Assembly (NCBI RefSeq): GCF_004344915.1
Contig: NZ_SKFG01000009.1
Coordinates: forward strand, 91,641 to 155,640
DNA from: Paenibacillus albiflavus
Lineage (GTDB): Bacteria; Bacillota; Bacilli; Paenibacillales; NBRC-103111
Direction of reading: 5' to 3'
DNA: 64,000 nt
This document shows positions 42,081-51,494 of this stretch, piece after piece (within the stretch, counting starts at the first letter, position 1; each line of letters begins with the position of its first letter). Under the pieces are notes generated by a model. The model worked only from the letters and a program-made list of their open reading frames with translations, did not search any database and was not told the origin of the DNA. The position numbers and the translations under genes are program-made.

Positions 42081-43394
42081 ATGAATATGATGCTGACAAA
42101 GGCGACGAGAATCATTCAATCCAAAAGCAAATTACTAACGAATCAACTCGTTAAAAATACGTTGTGGATGCTTGTAGGACAGGGATCAAGAATCCTGATA
42201 CAAGCTGGTTATTTTATATTAATAGCTAGAACTTTAGGTGCTAATGGATTCGGATCTTTTGCAGGTGTAGTTGCACTTACGGCAATTTTATCCCAATTTA
42301 CAAGTTTAGGTACGGGGACTTTATTGCTGAAGCATGTGGCTATTGATCATCGGAGTTTTCCGGTCTTTTGGGGGAATGCTTTGCTCATAACAGCTTTGTC
42401 AGGTGTCGCTATGATCGGGGTGATGATCGGATTCTCAGAGATTTTATTTCCTGAAACGATTTCTTTGCTGCTTGTCATTTCGATTGCCTTCTCAGATTTA
42501 TTATTTTTACCCTTGTTGGATTTAAGTACACAAGCATTTCAGGCATTTGAAAAAATGTTCTGGACCTCGCTGCTTCAAGTGTTTTTAAGTGTAAGCAGAC
42601 TACTGGCAGTCGTTTCCTTACATTGGTTTATATCAAGTCCGGTCCCTGAAGAATGGGGGCTTTTTTATTTGGTTAGTACGGTCCTAAGTGCTTTGATCGG
42701 CTGTATTGCTGTCACAATAAGTCTGGGCGCCCCTTCTCTGAGCTTGTCGAAATATTGGTCGGAAGCGATGGTTGGCATTCATTTTTGCATGAGTCAGTTT
42801 GCCCAAAGCATGTTCAATGATTCTGATAAAACGCTCCTTCCGCGTTTGGCAAGTGTAGAGGCTGCGGCCATTTATACATCTGCTTATCGAATAATAGATG
42901 TATCGTTTACACCAATACGATCTTTGCTCGCAGCTTCGACAGCAAGATTTTTTAAACATGGTGCTTCAGGCATAGAGGGCGGGTGGAAGTTTGGCCGTAA
43001 AATCTTCCCTGCTGGATGCATTATTGGTGCCCTTTCGGGGATTTTGTTATTGTTAATAGCTCCATTCATCCCTTATATACTCGGCTCAGAATATCAGCAA
43101 GCGATGTATGCGATACAATGGTTATCCGTTATTCCCTTATTAAAGGCAATTAATTATTTTGCGGCAGATCTATTAACGGGTTCTGGATTTCAAAGTCAAC
43201 GAAATAAAATTCAATTCTCAGTCGTGATTCTTCATATCGCAGTTAATTTGATCGTTATTCCTATTTATTCTTTTATAGGTGCAGTGTTTGTGAATATTGG
43301 CGCAAACTTATTGCTAGGCTGTGGTTTATGGATGCAGGTTTTGTATTTGAGATCGAAAGAGAAACGGTTAGGGCGGCAATATGAATCAATTTAA
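42081..43394 (+). CDS. Polysaccharide flippase (Wzx / oligosaccharide translocase family)
   Basis: 437 aa with about twelve hydrophobic segments. N-terminal NTLWMLVGQGSRILIQAGYFILIARTLGANGFGSFAG is typical of Wzx/MurJ-type exporters. It is expected to flip the lipid-linked repeat unit. TAGGAG precedes the ATG; a second ATG lies 6 nt in. Followed 17 bp later by a WbqC gene. Confidence 0.9.
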   Translation: MNMMLTKATRIIQSKSKLLTNQLVKNTLWMLVGQGSRILIQAGYFILIARTLGANGFGSFAGVVALTAILSQFTSLGTGTLLLKHVAIDHRSFPVFWGNALLITALSGVAMIGVMIGFSEILFPETISLLLVISIAFSDLLFLPLLDLSTQAFQAFEKMFWTSLLQVFLSVSRLLAVVSLHWFISSPVPEEWGLFYLVSTVLSALIGCIAVTISLGAPSLSLSKYWSEAMVGIHFCMSQFAQSMFNDSDKTLLPRLASVEAAAIYTSAYRIIDVSFTPIRSLLAASTARFFKHGASGIEGGWKFGRKIFPAGCIIGALSGILLLLIAPFIPYILGSEYQQAMYAIQWLSVIPLLKAINYFAADLLTGSGFQSQRNKIQFSVVILHIAVNLIVIPIYSFIGAVFVNIGANLLLGCGLWMQVLYLRSKEKRLGRQYESI

Positions 43395-43411
43395 CAAGGA
43401 GGATGAAAAGA

Positions 43412-44125
43412 TTGATCGTTGCAGTACATCAGCCAAACTACATACCTTGGATTGGCTTTTTTGACAAAATGGATCAAGCTGATATTTTTGTTATTTTGGA
43501 TACAGTACAACATTCAAGAACAAGTGTTACACATCGGAATTCGATTAAATGTCCATCTGGGAGCTTATTATTATCCGTTCCGCTTCAAAATAAAGGGCAG
43601 GCTATAAACCAATTAATGATCAATGAGGATCACAATTGGAATGATAATCATTGGAAAAGTATTGCTTATAATTATCGGCGCAGCAAGTATTGGGAATTAT
43701 ATGAGGATGATTTCAAGCAAATCTATCAATCAAATTGGAAGCATTTGGTTGACCTCAATATGAGCATTATACAGCTTGTCATTAATATTTTGAAAATTGA
43801 AACAAATGTTGTGAAGGAATCGACATTCCCTGTCGATATGGGGGTTGGCAGCAGCCGCATCGTCAATATATGCAAGCATATAGGTGCAACAACTTATTTA
43901 TCAGGTATCGGGGCGAAGGCCTATAACGATGAACAGCAGTTTGAGCAAAATGATATCAATCTCGTTTATCAGGAGTTTATTCATCCTTATTACAATCAGC
44001 AGTGGGGACCATTCATGAGTCATTTGTCCGTGCTTGATCTGATATTTAATCAAGGGCCGCAGTCCATTGATATCATCCGTAATTACCGTAACTCAACGAA
44101 AAAATCGGAGGTTTATAATGGGTAG
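43412..44125 (+). CDS. WbqC family protein
   Basis: 237 aa beginning MIVAVHQPNYIPWIGFFDKM with later HRNSIK and YLSGIGAKAYND, the WbqC signature. The biochemical role is not settled; family genes occur in surface polysaccharide clusters with sugar-amine modifications. TTG 43412 is the start (AAGGAGG 9 nt upstream); ATG 43403 abuts that site. Confidence 0.87.
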   Translation: MIVAVHQPNYIPWIGFFDKMDQADIFVILDTVQHSRTSVTHRNSIKCPSGSLLLSVPLQNKGQAINQLMINEDHNWNDNHWKSIAYNYRRSKYWELYEDDFKQIYQSNWKHLVDLNMSIIQLVINILKIETNVVKESTFPVDMGVGSSRIVNICKHIGATTYLSGIGAKAYNDEQQFEQNDINLVYQEFIHPYYNQQWGPFMSHLSVLDLIFNQGPQSIDIIRNYRNSTKKSEVYNG

Positions 44126-44744
44126 GAAAATTATTGTTCTTTCACCTCATACGGACGATGGAGAACTAGGATGCGGGGCAACACTTGCCAAAGCGATCAG
44201 CAAGGGAGATGAGGTTTTTTATCTTGCTTTTACAGGGGCGGAACGGTCTGTTCCAGAAGGCTATCCATCCAATATTTTGAGATTGGAAGCGAAAGAATCC
44301 ACAAGAGTATTGGGTATTAAAGCTGATAATGTAGAAATTCTTTCTTACCCTGTTCGAGAATTTAACGCCTACAGGCAAGAAATTCTGGAGGATTTAGTCC
44401 GAATGAACAAGCAGGTCAATCCAAACCTTGTGTTCATCCCATCATTAAGAGATCGTCATCAAGATCATCAAGTGATCGCTAATGAGGGCTTGCGCGCATT
44501 TAAATCGGCTTCTATTTTATCTTATGAACTTCCTTGGAATAATATTGATTTTGCAGCACATAGTTTTATGGAAGTTGATGAAAAGCTGCTTCGTCAAAAA
44601 ATGGAATCTTTAAGCTGCTATAAGTCGCAAAGTCATCGTCCATACATGACAGAAACATTTATAAATGGTTGGGCGTCCATGCGTGGCGTTCAATGCGGCA
44701 AGACTTATGCAGAGGCGTTTGAGGTATTAAGAATTTACTTATAA
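44118..44744 (+). CDS. PIG-L family deacetylase
   Basis: 208 aa zinc deacetylase. SPHTDDGELGCGATLAK is the family metal motif (family AHPDDE), and FIPSLRDRHQDHQVIA carries the second site. Probably removes an acetyl or formyl group from a sugar; acts with the overlapping WbqC gene. CGGAGG precedes ATG 44118. Confidence 0.88.
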   Translation: MGRKIIVLSPHTDDGELGCGATLAKAISKGDEVFYLAFTGAERSVPEGYPSNILRLEAKESTRVLGIKADNVEILSYPVREFNAYRQEILEDLVRMNKQVNPNLVFIPSLRDRHQDHQVIANEGLRAFKSASILSYELPWNNIDFAAHSFMEVDEKLLRQKMESLSCYKSQSHRPYMTETFINGWASMRGVQCGKTYAEAFEVLRIYL

Positions 44745-44773
44745 ATCAAATTATTTGGAGGTTGATGGTCATC

Positions 44774-46102
44774 TTGTCACAAGCATCTATTATTTCGTTA
44801 AAGGAATCTGTTCTTGAAAAAATTAAAAATAGAACAGCCATAGTAGGGGTTATTGGTTTAGGTTATGTTGGTCTTCCTTTTGCAATCGAGAAGGCAAAGG
44901 TAGGCTTTCATGTAATCGGAGTTGATCAGAATCCGCTGAAGGTGAATCAGATCAATAGTGGGCATAGTTATATCGACGACGTGAATGAGCAAGAGCTGCA
45001 AACATTAGTTGATGCTGGATTGATCAGAGCTTCCGCAGACTTTAATGACCTCAAAGAAATGGATGCAATTGTAATCTGTGTACCAACACCATTAACCAAG
45101 AACCTGGTTCCTGATCTTCAATACGTCAAACATGTTGCCCAAGAGATCGCCAAACGTGTAAGACCAGGACAATTAATCAGCTTGGAATCAACGACATATC
45201 CAGGAACAACACAAGATGTCATTCTACCCATTCTCGAAGCATCCGGATTAACAGTGGAAGAAGAACTATATCTTGTTCATTCGCCTGAACGAGTAGATCC
45301 TGGCAATACTCGATATTCAACCAAAAATACGAATAAAGTAGTTGGCGGGGTCGGACCCAATTCGCTTGAGGTTGGGGAAACTTTCTATAAACAGACGGTT
45401 GATCACGTGATTCCAGTATCGAGCAGCAATGTCGCAGAGCTTGTGAAGGTATATGAGAATACATTTCGTGCGGTCAACATTGCACTTGTTAACGAACTTG
45501 CCCTACTTTGTGATCGCATGAATTTAAGTGTATGGGAAGTGCTCGATGCCGCATTTACGAAACCATTTGGAATCATGCCATTCTACCCAGGTCCAGGAGT
45601 AGGAGGACATTGCATTCCAATTGATCCGCATTATTTGGAGTGGAAAGCGAAGGAATTCAATTTTAACACGCACTTTATCGCTTTGGCTGGTGAGATTAAT
45701 CGTAGAATGCCCGAGTATGTCAAGGATAAAACGATGCGATTGCTGCATAAGGCAAATAAGCCTGTTGCACAAATGCAGGTTCTTATACTGGGCGTTTCTT
45801 ATAAGAAAGACTTGCCTGATTATCGTGAGGCTCCAGCAATCGAAGTTATTCGTTTACTCCAAGATACTGTGCATGTTTCATACCATGATCCACATGTTCC
45901 AGAGATTGATGACAGTGGAATAAACATGAAGTCGGAGTCTTTAACAGAAGAGTTATTAGAGCAAATGGATATTGTGCTTATTTTGACCGACCATTCGACG
46001 ATTGATTATGAGTGGGTAGTTGGCAAAGCTAAACAAGTATTCGATACACGGAATGTTGCCAAAAAAATTACGCAATATAGGGAGAAAATTACATTGCTAT
46101 GA
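44774..46102 (+). CDS. UDP-N-acetylglucosamine/mannosamine 6-dehydrogenase (WbpA-like)
   Basis: 442 aa. NAD motif VIGLGYVGLPFAIEKAK, catalytic Cys in GVGGHCIPIDPHYLEWKAKE, and the C-domain VSYKKDLPDYREAPAIEV. It oxidises the sugar nucleotide to a uronic acid. The next three genes match the WbpB, WbpD and WbpE steps. TTG 44774 (12 nt after GGAGG) is preferred over ATG 44765 (3 nt); the true start is uncertain. The stop overlaps the next ATG (ATGA). Confidence 0.9.
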   Translation: MSQASIISLKESVLEKIKNRTAIVGVIGLGYVGLPFAIEKAKVGFHVIGVDQNPLKVNQINSGHSYIDDVNEQELQTLVDAGLIRASADFNDLKEMDAIVICVPTPLTKNLVPDLQYVKHVAQEIAKRVRPGQLISLESTTYPGTTQDVILPILEASGLTVEEELYLVHSPERVDPGNTRYSTKNTNKVVGGVGPNSLEVGETFYKQTVDHVIPVSSSNVAELVKVYENTFRAVNIALVNELALLCDRMNLSVWEVLDAAFTKPFGIMPFYPGPGVGGHCIPIDPHYLEWKAKEFNFNTHFIALAGEINRRMPEYVKDKTMRLLHKANKPVAQMQVLILGVSYKKDLPDYREAPAIEVIRLLQDTVHVSYHDPHVPEIDDSGINMKSESLTEELLEQMDIVLILTDHSTIDYEWVVGKAKQVFDTRNVAKKITQYREKITLL

Positions 46103-47052
46103 TAAATGTTGGGGTTGTTGGTGCAGGATACTGGGGGAAAAATTTAGTTAAAACATTTTATGAAATGGGCTGCTTAGCCGCAGTTGTTGAAATTGATCCA
46201 GAATTGGCGAACAAGGTTAAATCTCAATTCCCCGAGATTCCTGTGTACCCAGATTATGATCAATTGTTAGAAAGCACAATTTCGGCAGTTGTGATAGCCA
46301 CACCTGCGCATACACATGCTGCTCTTGCAGAGAAAGCCTTGTTAGCTGGGAAGGATGTATTTGTTGAGAAACCGATCACTCTGTCCGTAAATGAAGCAGA
46401 ACGTTTACATGAAATTGCTGAAACGAACAATCGAATCCTAATGGTCGGTCATATGCTTGTATACCAGCCTGCTATTCGATTTGTGAAAGAATTTATTGAT
46501 AGCGGAAGAATTGGTACTTTATATAGTCTGCATCAAACCAGATTAAAACTCGGTAAAGTACGAACCATTGAGAATGTACTTTGGAGTTTAGGCGTGCATG
46601 ATATAGCCGTATGTCTTTACTTAATTAATAGGGGTAATCCTAATGTAGCAATTAATGGTCACAAGGTGCTTCAACGAAGTATTGATGATGACATCTACCT
46701 ACATCTACAGTTTGATAATATCCATGCACATCTGCATACTTCATGGCTTTGGCCTAAACAAGAGCGGCGTTTGGTTCTGATCGGGAGTGAAGGATCACTT
46801 GTGTATGACGAGCTAGACCAAACTGTTACATTTCATCGCAATTATATAGATGCTAATTTAAAAGAAGTTATGCAGGGCAGTGAACTAATATTTCGTGGCG
46901 AAGCTGAGCCGCTTAAATTGGAATGTCATCATTTTATTACATGCATACAAGAACGGAAGCGACCGCTTACCGATGGAGCACAAGGCATTGCGGTCATTCA
47001 GATTATCGAACAAGCAATTAACCTGTTGAATAAAGGTGATTGGAATGAGTAA
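46099..47052 (+). CDS. Gfo/Idh/MocA oxidoreductase (WbpB-like)
   Basis: 317 aa. VGVVGAGYWGKNLVKTFYEMG dinucleotide motif, then DVFVEKPITL (family Lys) and LWSLGVHDIAV. In this context it would oxidise C3 of UDP-GlcNAcA before amination. Coupled at both ends to its neighbours. Confidence 0.88.
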   Translation: MINVGVVGAGYWGKNLVKTFYEMGCLAAVVEIDPELANKVKSQFPEIPVYPDYDQLLESTISAVVIATPAHTHAALAEKALLAGKDVFVEKPITLSVNEAERLHEIAETNNRILMVGHMLVYQPAIRFVKEFIDSGRIGTLYSLHQTRLKLGKVRTIENVLWSLGVHDIAVCLYLINRGNPNVAINGHKVLQRSIDDDIYLHLQFDNIHAHLHTSWLWPKQERRLVLIGSEGSLVYDELDQTVTFHRNYIDANLKEVMQGSELIFRGEAEPLKLECHHFITCIQERKRPLTDGAQGIAVIQIIEQAINLLNKGDWNE

Positions 47053-47647
47053 TAAGGACTATTATGCGCATGAGTCGGTATACATTGATATGGGCGCAAC
47101 GATAAAAGAAGGAACTAAAATATGGCATTTTACTCATGTGATGGGTGGGGCAGAGATCGGATCTGGCTGTTCACTTGGTCAAAATGTGTTCATTGCAAAC
47201 GGCGTGAAGATTGGGAATAACGTCAAAATCCAAAATAATGTCTCTGTATATGAAGGGGTTGTGCTAGAAAACAATGTATTTTGCGGACCAAGTGTCGTAT
47301 TCACGAATGTTAAGACGCCACGGTCTGCATTTCCCCGAAATCAGTCTACGGATTATCACACAACGATCGTGAAAGAAGGGGCGAGCCTGGGAGCCAATTC
47401 GACGATAGTATGTGGCGTAACCATTCATGAATGTGCACTTGTCGCTGCAGGCGCGGTTGTTACGAAGGATGTGCCCGCCTATGCAGTTGTTGCAGGTGTG
47501 CCTGCTGCTATTATCGGCTGGGCATGTGAGTGTGGAGAAATGCTGAAGTTTGAATCAGAAATTTGCATTTGCAGCGCATGTAAGCGAATGTATGAACAAA
47601 TTGGAGGCTCGGAAATTGGAAACTATACCAATATTGAATTTAGCTAA
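47045..47647 (+). CDS. Hexapeptide-repeat N-acetyltransferase (WbpD-like)
   Basis: 200 aa left-handed beta helix. GSGCSLGQNVFIANGVKIGN, CGPSVVFTNVKTPRSAFPR and YAVVAGVPAAIIGW are typical of WbpD/WlbB enzymes that acetylate the C3 amine. The C-terminus carries a small Cys motif (CECGEMLKFE...CICSACK). ATG 47045 overlaps the end of the preceding gene. Confidence 0.9.
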   Translation: MSNKDYYAHESVYIDMGATIKEGTKIWHFTHVMGGAEIGSGCSLGQNVFIANGVKIGNNVKIQNNVSVYEGVVLENNVFCGPSVVFTNVKTPRSAFPRNQSTDYHTTIVKEGASLGANSTIVCGVTIHECALVAAGAVVTKDVPAYAVVAGVPAAIIGWACECGEMLKFESEICICSACKRMYEQIGGSEIGNYTNIEFS

Positions 47648-48731
47648 TGAGATTGATGAATTATGGGAAGAAATTACGAGTGCCATTCAAGATGTCTTAC
47701 GAACTGGCACTTTTATTATGGGGAAGAATGTTCAAGCGTTTGAGCAAGAGGCAGCCGAGTATTTGGGCGTAAAACATGCCATTAGTTTGAACTCAGGCAC
47801 TGATGCATTAGTACTTGGTCTTATAGCAGCTGGAGTCGGACCAGGAGATGAAGTGATTACAACATCATTTACGTTCTTTGCAACAGCGGAGGCAATCAGT
47901 CACGTAAAGGCTAAGCCCGTTTTTGTTGACATTGATCCTTTGACAATGAATATAGACCCATCGCAGATTGAATCCGTCATAACGAAGAATACCAAAGCGA
48001 TCATTCCCGTCCATTTATTTGGGCAAGCTGCGGATATGGGGAAGATTCTAGAGATTAGTGCTAAGTATGATTTAAAGGTAATAGAAGATGTTGCACAAGC
48101 TTTTGGCGGTAAATACCTAGGAGCAAATTTAGGAACTATAGGAGATATAGGGTGCTATTCGTTCTTCCCTTCCAAGAATCTTGGGGCATATGGAGATGGA
48201 GGGCTTCTGACAACAAATGATGACGGTATCGCAGAAGTCGTTCGAATGCTGAGAGTCCATGGCTCAAGAAAGAAGTACTATAACGAATTGATTGGCTATA
48301 ATTCCAGACTTGATGAAATGCAGGCGGCCATATTGCGGGTGAAATTGCCTTATCTGGATGAGTGGAACAAGAAGAGACAATCAGTTGCGGGTTATTATAA
48401 TGAAATGCTGCAGCACGTTCATGGTGTAAGTTCGCCATTTAAAGCTCCCTATGCAGATCATGTCTATCACCAATATACGGTTCGCATAGCTGAAGGAAGA
48501 CGTGACTATGTACATCAAGCTTTAAAAGAGCAAGGAATAGGAACGATGGTTTATTATCCAACACCTGTTCATAAATTACCTGTTTACGCACATTTAAGGT
48601 ACGATTTACCTCAAACAAGCAGAGCGTCTGAAGAAGTCATCTCCTTGCCCATTTGGCCACAAATCAAAAGAGATACATTAGAGACGGTTGTTGCAACGCT
48701 AAATACAATTCTTCAATCTACTTATGTTTAG
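47616..48731 (+). CDS. DegT/DnrJ/EryC1 aminotransferase (WbpE-like)
   Basis: 371 aa. SLNSGTDALVLGLIAAGVGPGDEVI and the PLP lysine in CYSFFPSKNLGAYGDGG are visible. It would aminate the 3-keto sugar made by the WbpB-like enzyme. TTG 47616 with GGAGG 8 nt upstream lies inside the end of the WbpD gene. Confidence 0.92.
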   Translation: METIPILNLANEIDELWEEITSAIQDVLRTGTFIMGKNVQAFEQEAAEYLGVKHAISLNSGTDALVLGLIAAGVGPGDEVITTSFTFFATAEAISHVKAKPVFVDIDPLTMNIDPSQIESVITKNTKAIIPVHLFGQAADMGKILEISAKYDLKVIEDVAQAFGGKYLGANLGTIGDIGCYSFFPSKNLGAYGDGGLLTTNDDGIAEVVRMLRVHGSRKKYYNELIGYNSRLDEMQAAILRVKLPYLDEWNKKRQSVAGYYNEMLQHVHGVSSPFKAPYADHVYHQYTVRIAEGRRDYVHQALKEQGIGTMVYYPTPVHKLPVYAHLRYDLPQTSRASEEVISLPIWPQIKRDTLETVVATLNTILQSTYV

Positions 48732-48752
48732 AATACGTTCGGGGGAATCAGT

Positions 48753-49955
48753 ATGCTGAGCTTCATCGTTTTTAAAGATATTTTAATGTACCAAACGGAT
48801 TCCTATTTACCTATATTGGCGGAAGGATTGGAGCATTTTGTACCCCTATATGTCGGTTCTAGGAAAATTATGAATCCATTACCTCTAGATGAACAGAGGG
48901 TTAAAGTATTGAATAAAGGAACAGCTTTGGGTTGGATAAGAGAAGGCATATTCAAGTACTTTGGTGGAGCTCCTTTCTTTTGGAATTCACTCCGCAAAAG
49001 CAACCCTAAGTTTATACATGCACATTATGGCTTTGGTGGCGTGTTGGCTTTACCCATTCAAAAAAAACTGAAAATACCCATGATTGTTACATTCCACGGA
49101 CATGATGCTACAGCTACTGATGAGTCAGGAAAACAATATTTTACCCATAGACTTTATGTGAAAAAACGCAGCGAATTGCAGGAACGAGCTGCTTTGTTTA
49201 TCGCTGTATCGAATTTCATCAAACAAAAAATGATTGCTCAAGGATATCCGGAACATAAAATTATTACACATTATCTTGGAATTGATGTGGATTTGTTTCA
49301 ACCAGATCCATCGATTATCCGTGAACCCATTGTTCTGTTTGTCGGAAGGTTTGTAGAAAATAAAGGCGGAGAATACTTGATTCGGGCAATGGAATGTGTT
49401 CAACAAACCTATCCTGAGGCGAAATTGGTTCTTATAGGAGATGGGGAACTTCGAGAAGAGCTGGAAGAGATGGCACGACACAAAATCCATAATTATCAAT
49501 TTTTGGGGATGCAAACACAGGATGTGATAAGAAAGTGGCTGAACAAAGCAAAGGTTCTCTGTGTTCCCAGTATAACAATTGCCTCAGGGAAGTCAGAAGC
49601 GTTCGGACTTGTTTTCATTGAGGCTAATGCAATGGGAGTACCTGTAGTAAGCTTTGATACGGGAGGTATAGCAGAAGCGGTTGAGCACGATAAAACGGGT
49701 TATTTGCTCCCTGAAAAGGATTGGTTAGGTCTGGCAAAGTATATTACTTTACTACTAAAAGACGAAAATTTATGGCAGCAATTGAGTACGCAAGGCATTC
49801 AAAGGGTTTCCCAGCATTTTAATATGACCATACAGAAGCATAAGCTTGAGGATATTTACAATCAGCTCATGCAATCAGGAGATTATAGTCTTAATTGGAA
49901 AAAAGGAGATGCTTTTTCTTTTGCGTATCACTCGAACAAAGATACTAGTATATAA
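48753..49955 (+). CDS. Glycosyltransferase family 4
   Basis: 400 aa GT-B enzyme. FHGHDATATD in the N-domain, then FVGRFVENKGGEYLI and the donor-site SEAFGLVFIEANAMGVPVVS (E-x7-E). Likely adds one sugar of the repeat. The 3' end overlaps the following GNAT gene. Confidence 0.9.
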   Translation: MLSFIVFKDILMYQTDSYLPILAEGLEHFVPLYVGSRKIMNPLPLDEQRVKVLNKGTALGWIREGIFKYFGGAPFFWNSLRKSNPKFIHAHYGFGGVLALPIQKKLKIPMIVTFHGHDATATDESGKQYFTHRLYVKKRSELQERAALFIAVSNFIKQKMIAQGYPEHKIITHYLGIDVDLFQPDPSIIREPIVLFVGRFVENKGGEYLIRAMECVQQTYPEAKLVLIGDGELREELEEMARHKIHNYQFLGMQTQDVIRKWLNKAKVLCVPSITIASGKSEAFGLVFIEANAMGVPVVSFDTGGIAEAVEHDKTGYLLPEKDWLGLAKYITLLLKDENLWQQLSTQGIQRVSQHFNMTIQKHKLEDIYNQLMQSGDYSLNWKKGDAFSFAYHSNKDTSI

Positions 49956-50496
49956 GACAACTGGTCATTCACCAAACAATACCACTGACAATTCCATCGT
50001 TCAATTAAACGATCGTCATCCTGACATCCATTCCAAGATTATGACGAAGGAAATAATTAAGCATTATTTTCACAATGATAGCGCCAGAAGACGAGTGTTT
50101 TTATCTTTTTTGAGAAAAGGGTTCATCGGTCTGCTTCTATATTCAGATAAAGAGTGGATTGGTTATGGATGGATGTCAACGTTAGAGCACAATCATCCTC
50201 CGCATTTTCCAAAATACATTGTACCAGAACGAGGCTTTTGGATATTTTATTGTCATACCCTAGAAAAGTACAGAGGACAGGGACTGTATAAGCGGGTTTT
50301 AACGGAGTTGAAACAAATTGCGTCTCTTACGAGCCAAAATCCAGAGTTGTATATTGATACCGATGAAGATAATAGAATTTCACAGAAGGGTATATTAGCA
50401 ACTGGCTTTGAGCTCATTGGCACTGTGGGAAGTCGTTACTTTATTTTATTCGATACATGGTTGCATTTGAAATCGAAATGGGGAGAAAGCAATTGA
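49921..50496 (+). CDS. GNAT family acyltransferase
   Basis: 191 aa. The acetyl-CoA motif is in LEKYRGQGLYKRVLTEL, followed by YIDTDEDNRISQKGILATGFELIG. Probably modifies a sugar amine. TTG 49921 (AAGGAG 12 nt upstream) starts inside the preceding gene; ATG 49909 directly abuts that site. Confidence 0.75.
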   Translation: MRITRTKILVYKTTGHSPNNTTDNSIVQLNDRHPDIHSKIMTKEIIKHYFHNDSARRRVFLSFLRKGFIGLLLYSDKEWIGYGWMSTLEHNHPPHFPKYIVPERGFWIFYCHTLEKYRGQGLYKRVLTELKQIASLTSQNPELYIDTDEDNRISQKGILATGFELIGTVGSRYFILFDTWLHLKSKWGESN

Positions 50497-51488
50497 TGTT
50501 AGAACTGCTAGATAAGAAGGAGTTAGATGAAGCTAGTTCGATTGACGAACCATTAAAACATCATTATGATGTTCTATTTAATGAAGGCTGGATTAAGTTC
50601 AATGAAATAAAATGGAAATTAACGCATAAAAAAGTAAATATTAATGGGCATGAAATTGAACATCCCAGTCTTCATTCCATATTATTCTTGAATAACAACA
50701 ATCGTATTGTCAGACCTCCAATGAATCCATACTTGCCTTTATGGTTTAAGACAACTCCGACAAACAGTAAAGTTCGTCAACAGGCTCAATGGCTAAGCGC
50801 ATGTAAGGCATTAATAAATGAATTTCATATTCATGATTTTAAAAATACGATTTTCTTGCCTCCTATGGTTACTGATATTCGTCCTTGGCAATGGGCTGGA
50901 TTAAGAGCAAGTGTCCGCTACACCTATGTGATCGACTTTCCGTATCACCTGGGGCAAGCAGAATCAGAAGTTCGCAGGAAAATAAACAAAGCACAAAAAA
51001 ATGGTTATTTATGTGAGCGCACGACGAATATGCAGCATGTATATGAATGTTTGGTCTCTACAGAGCTTAGGCAAGGGTTTAAACATCATCTGACACTTGA
51101 TGATTTAATACTTGCTCAAGAACTGGTTGGTGAAGAACATCTTCGTGCTTATGTTGCATATGCTCCAAATGGAGAACCTGTTAGCGCAGAAGTCATACTT
51201 CATAGTCCTTATAACTATGGATATGGATGGGTTTGCGGCAATAAGAAGGAGCATCTTAAAAATGGAACTAATCAATATTTAATGTACTACGCAATGGAAG
51301 ATTTAAATGTTAATGGATCTATGGGTTTGGATTTATGTGGAGCAAACATGCCAAATGTCTCCCAAAATAAAATGGGATGGGGAGTTGACATAAAACCCTA
51401 CTATACGATTGATAATTATAGCATCAAAACAGTAACGAAATGGAGTCGAGATTGGTTTAGATATTCACGTTTAAAATGGGAGGTGTAA
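50496..51488 (+). CDS. FemAB/BioF2-like acetyltransferase-domain protein
   Basis: 330 aa with the GNAT-like core of peptidoglycan-interpeptide or polysaccharide modifying enzymes: SEVRRKINKAQKNGY, LRAYVAYAPNGEPVSAEVILH and NGTNQYLMYYAMEDL, GLDLCGANMP. Such proteins transfer acyl or aminoacyl groups. Coupled (TGATG) to the GNAT gene before it. Confidence 0.8.
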   Translation: MLELLDKKELDEASSIDEPLKHHYDVLFNEGWIKFNEIKWKLTHKKVNINGHEIEHPSLHSILFLNNNNRIVRPPMNPYLPLWFKTTPTNSKVRQQAQWLSACKALINEFHIHDFKNTIFLPPMVTDIRPWQWAGLRASVRYTYVIDFPYHLGQAESEVRRKINKAQKNGYLCERTTNMQHVYECLVSTELRQGFKHHLTLDDLILAQELVGEEHLRAYVAYAPNGEPVSAEVILHSPYNYGYGWVCGNKKEHLKNGTNQYLMYYAMEDLNVNGSMGLDLCGANMPNVSQNKMGWGVDIKPYYTIDNYSIKTVTKWSRDWFRYSRLKWEV

Positions 51489-51494
51489 ATAAAT

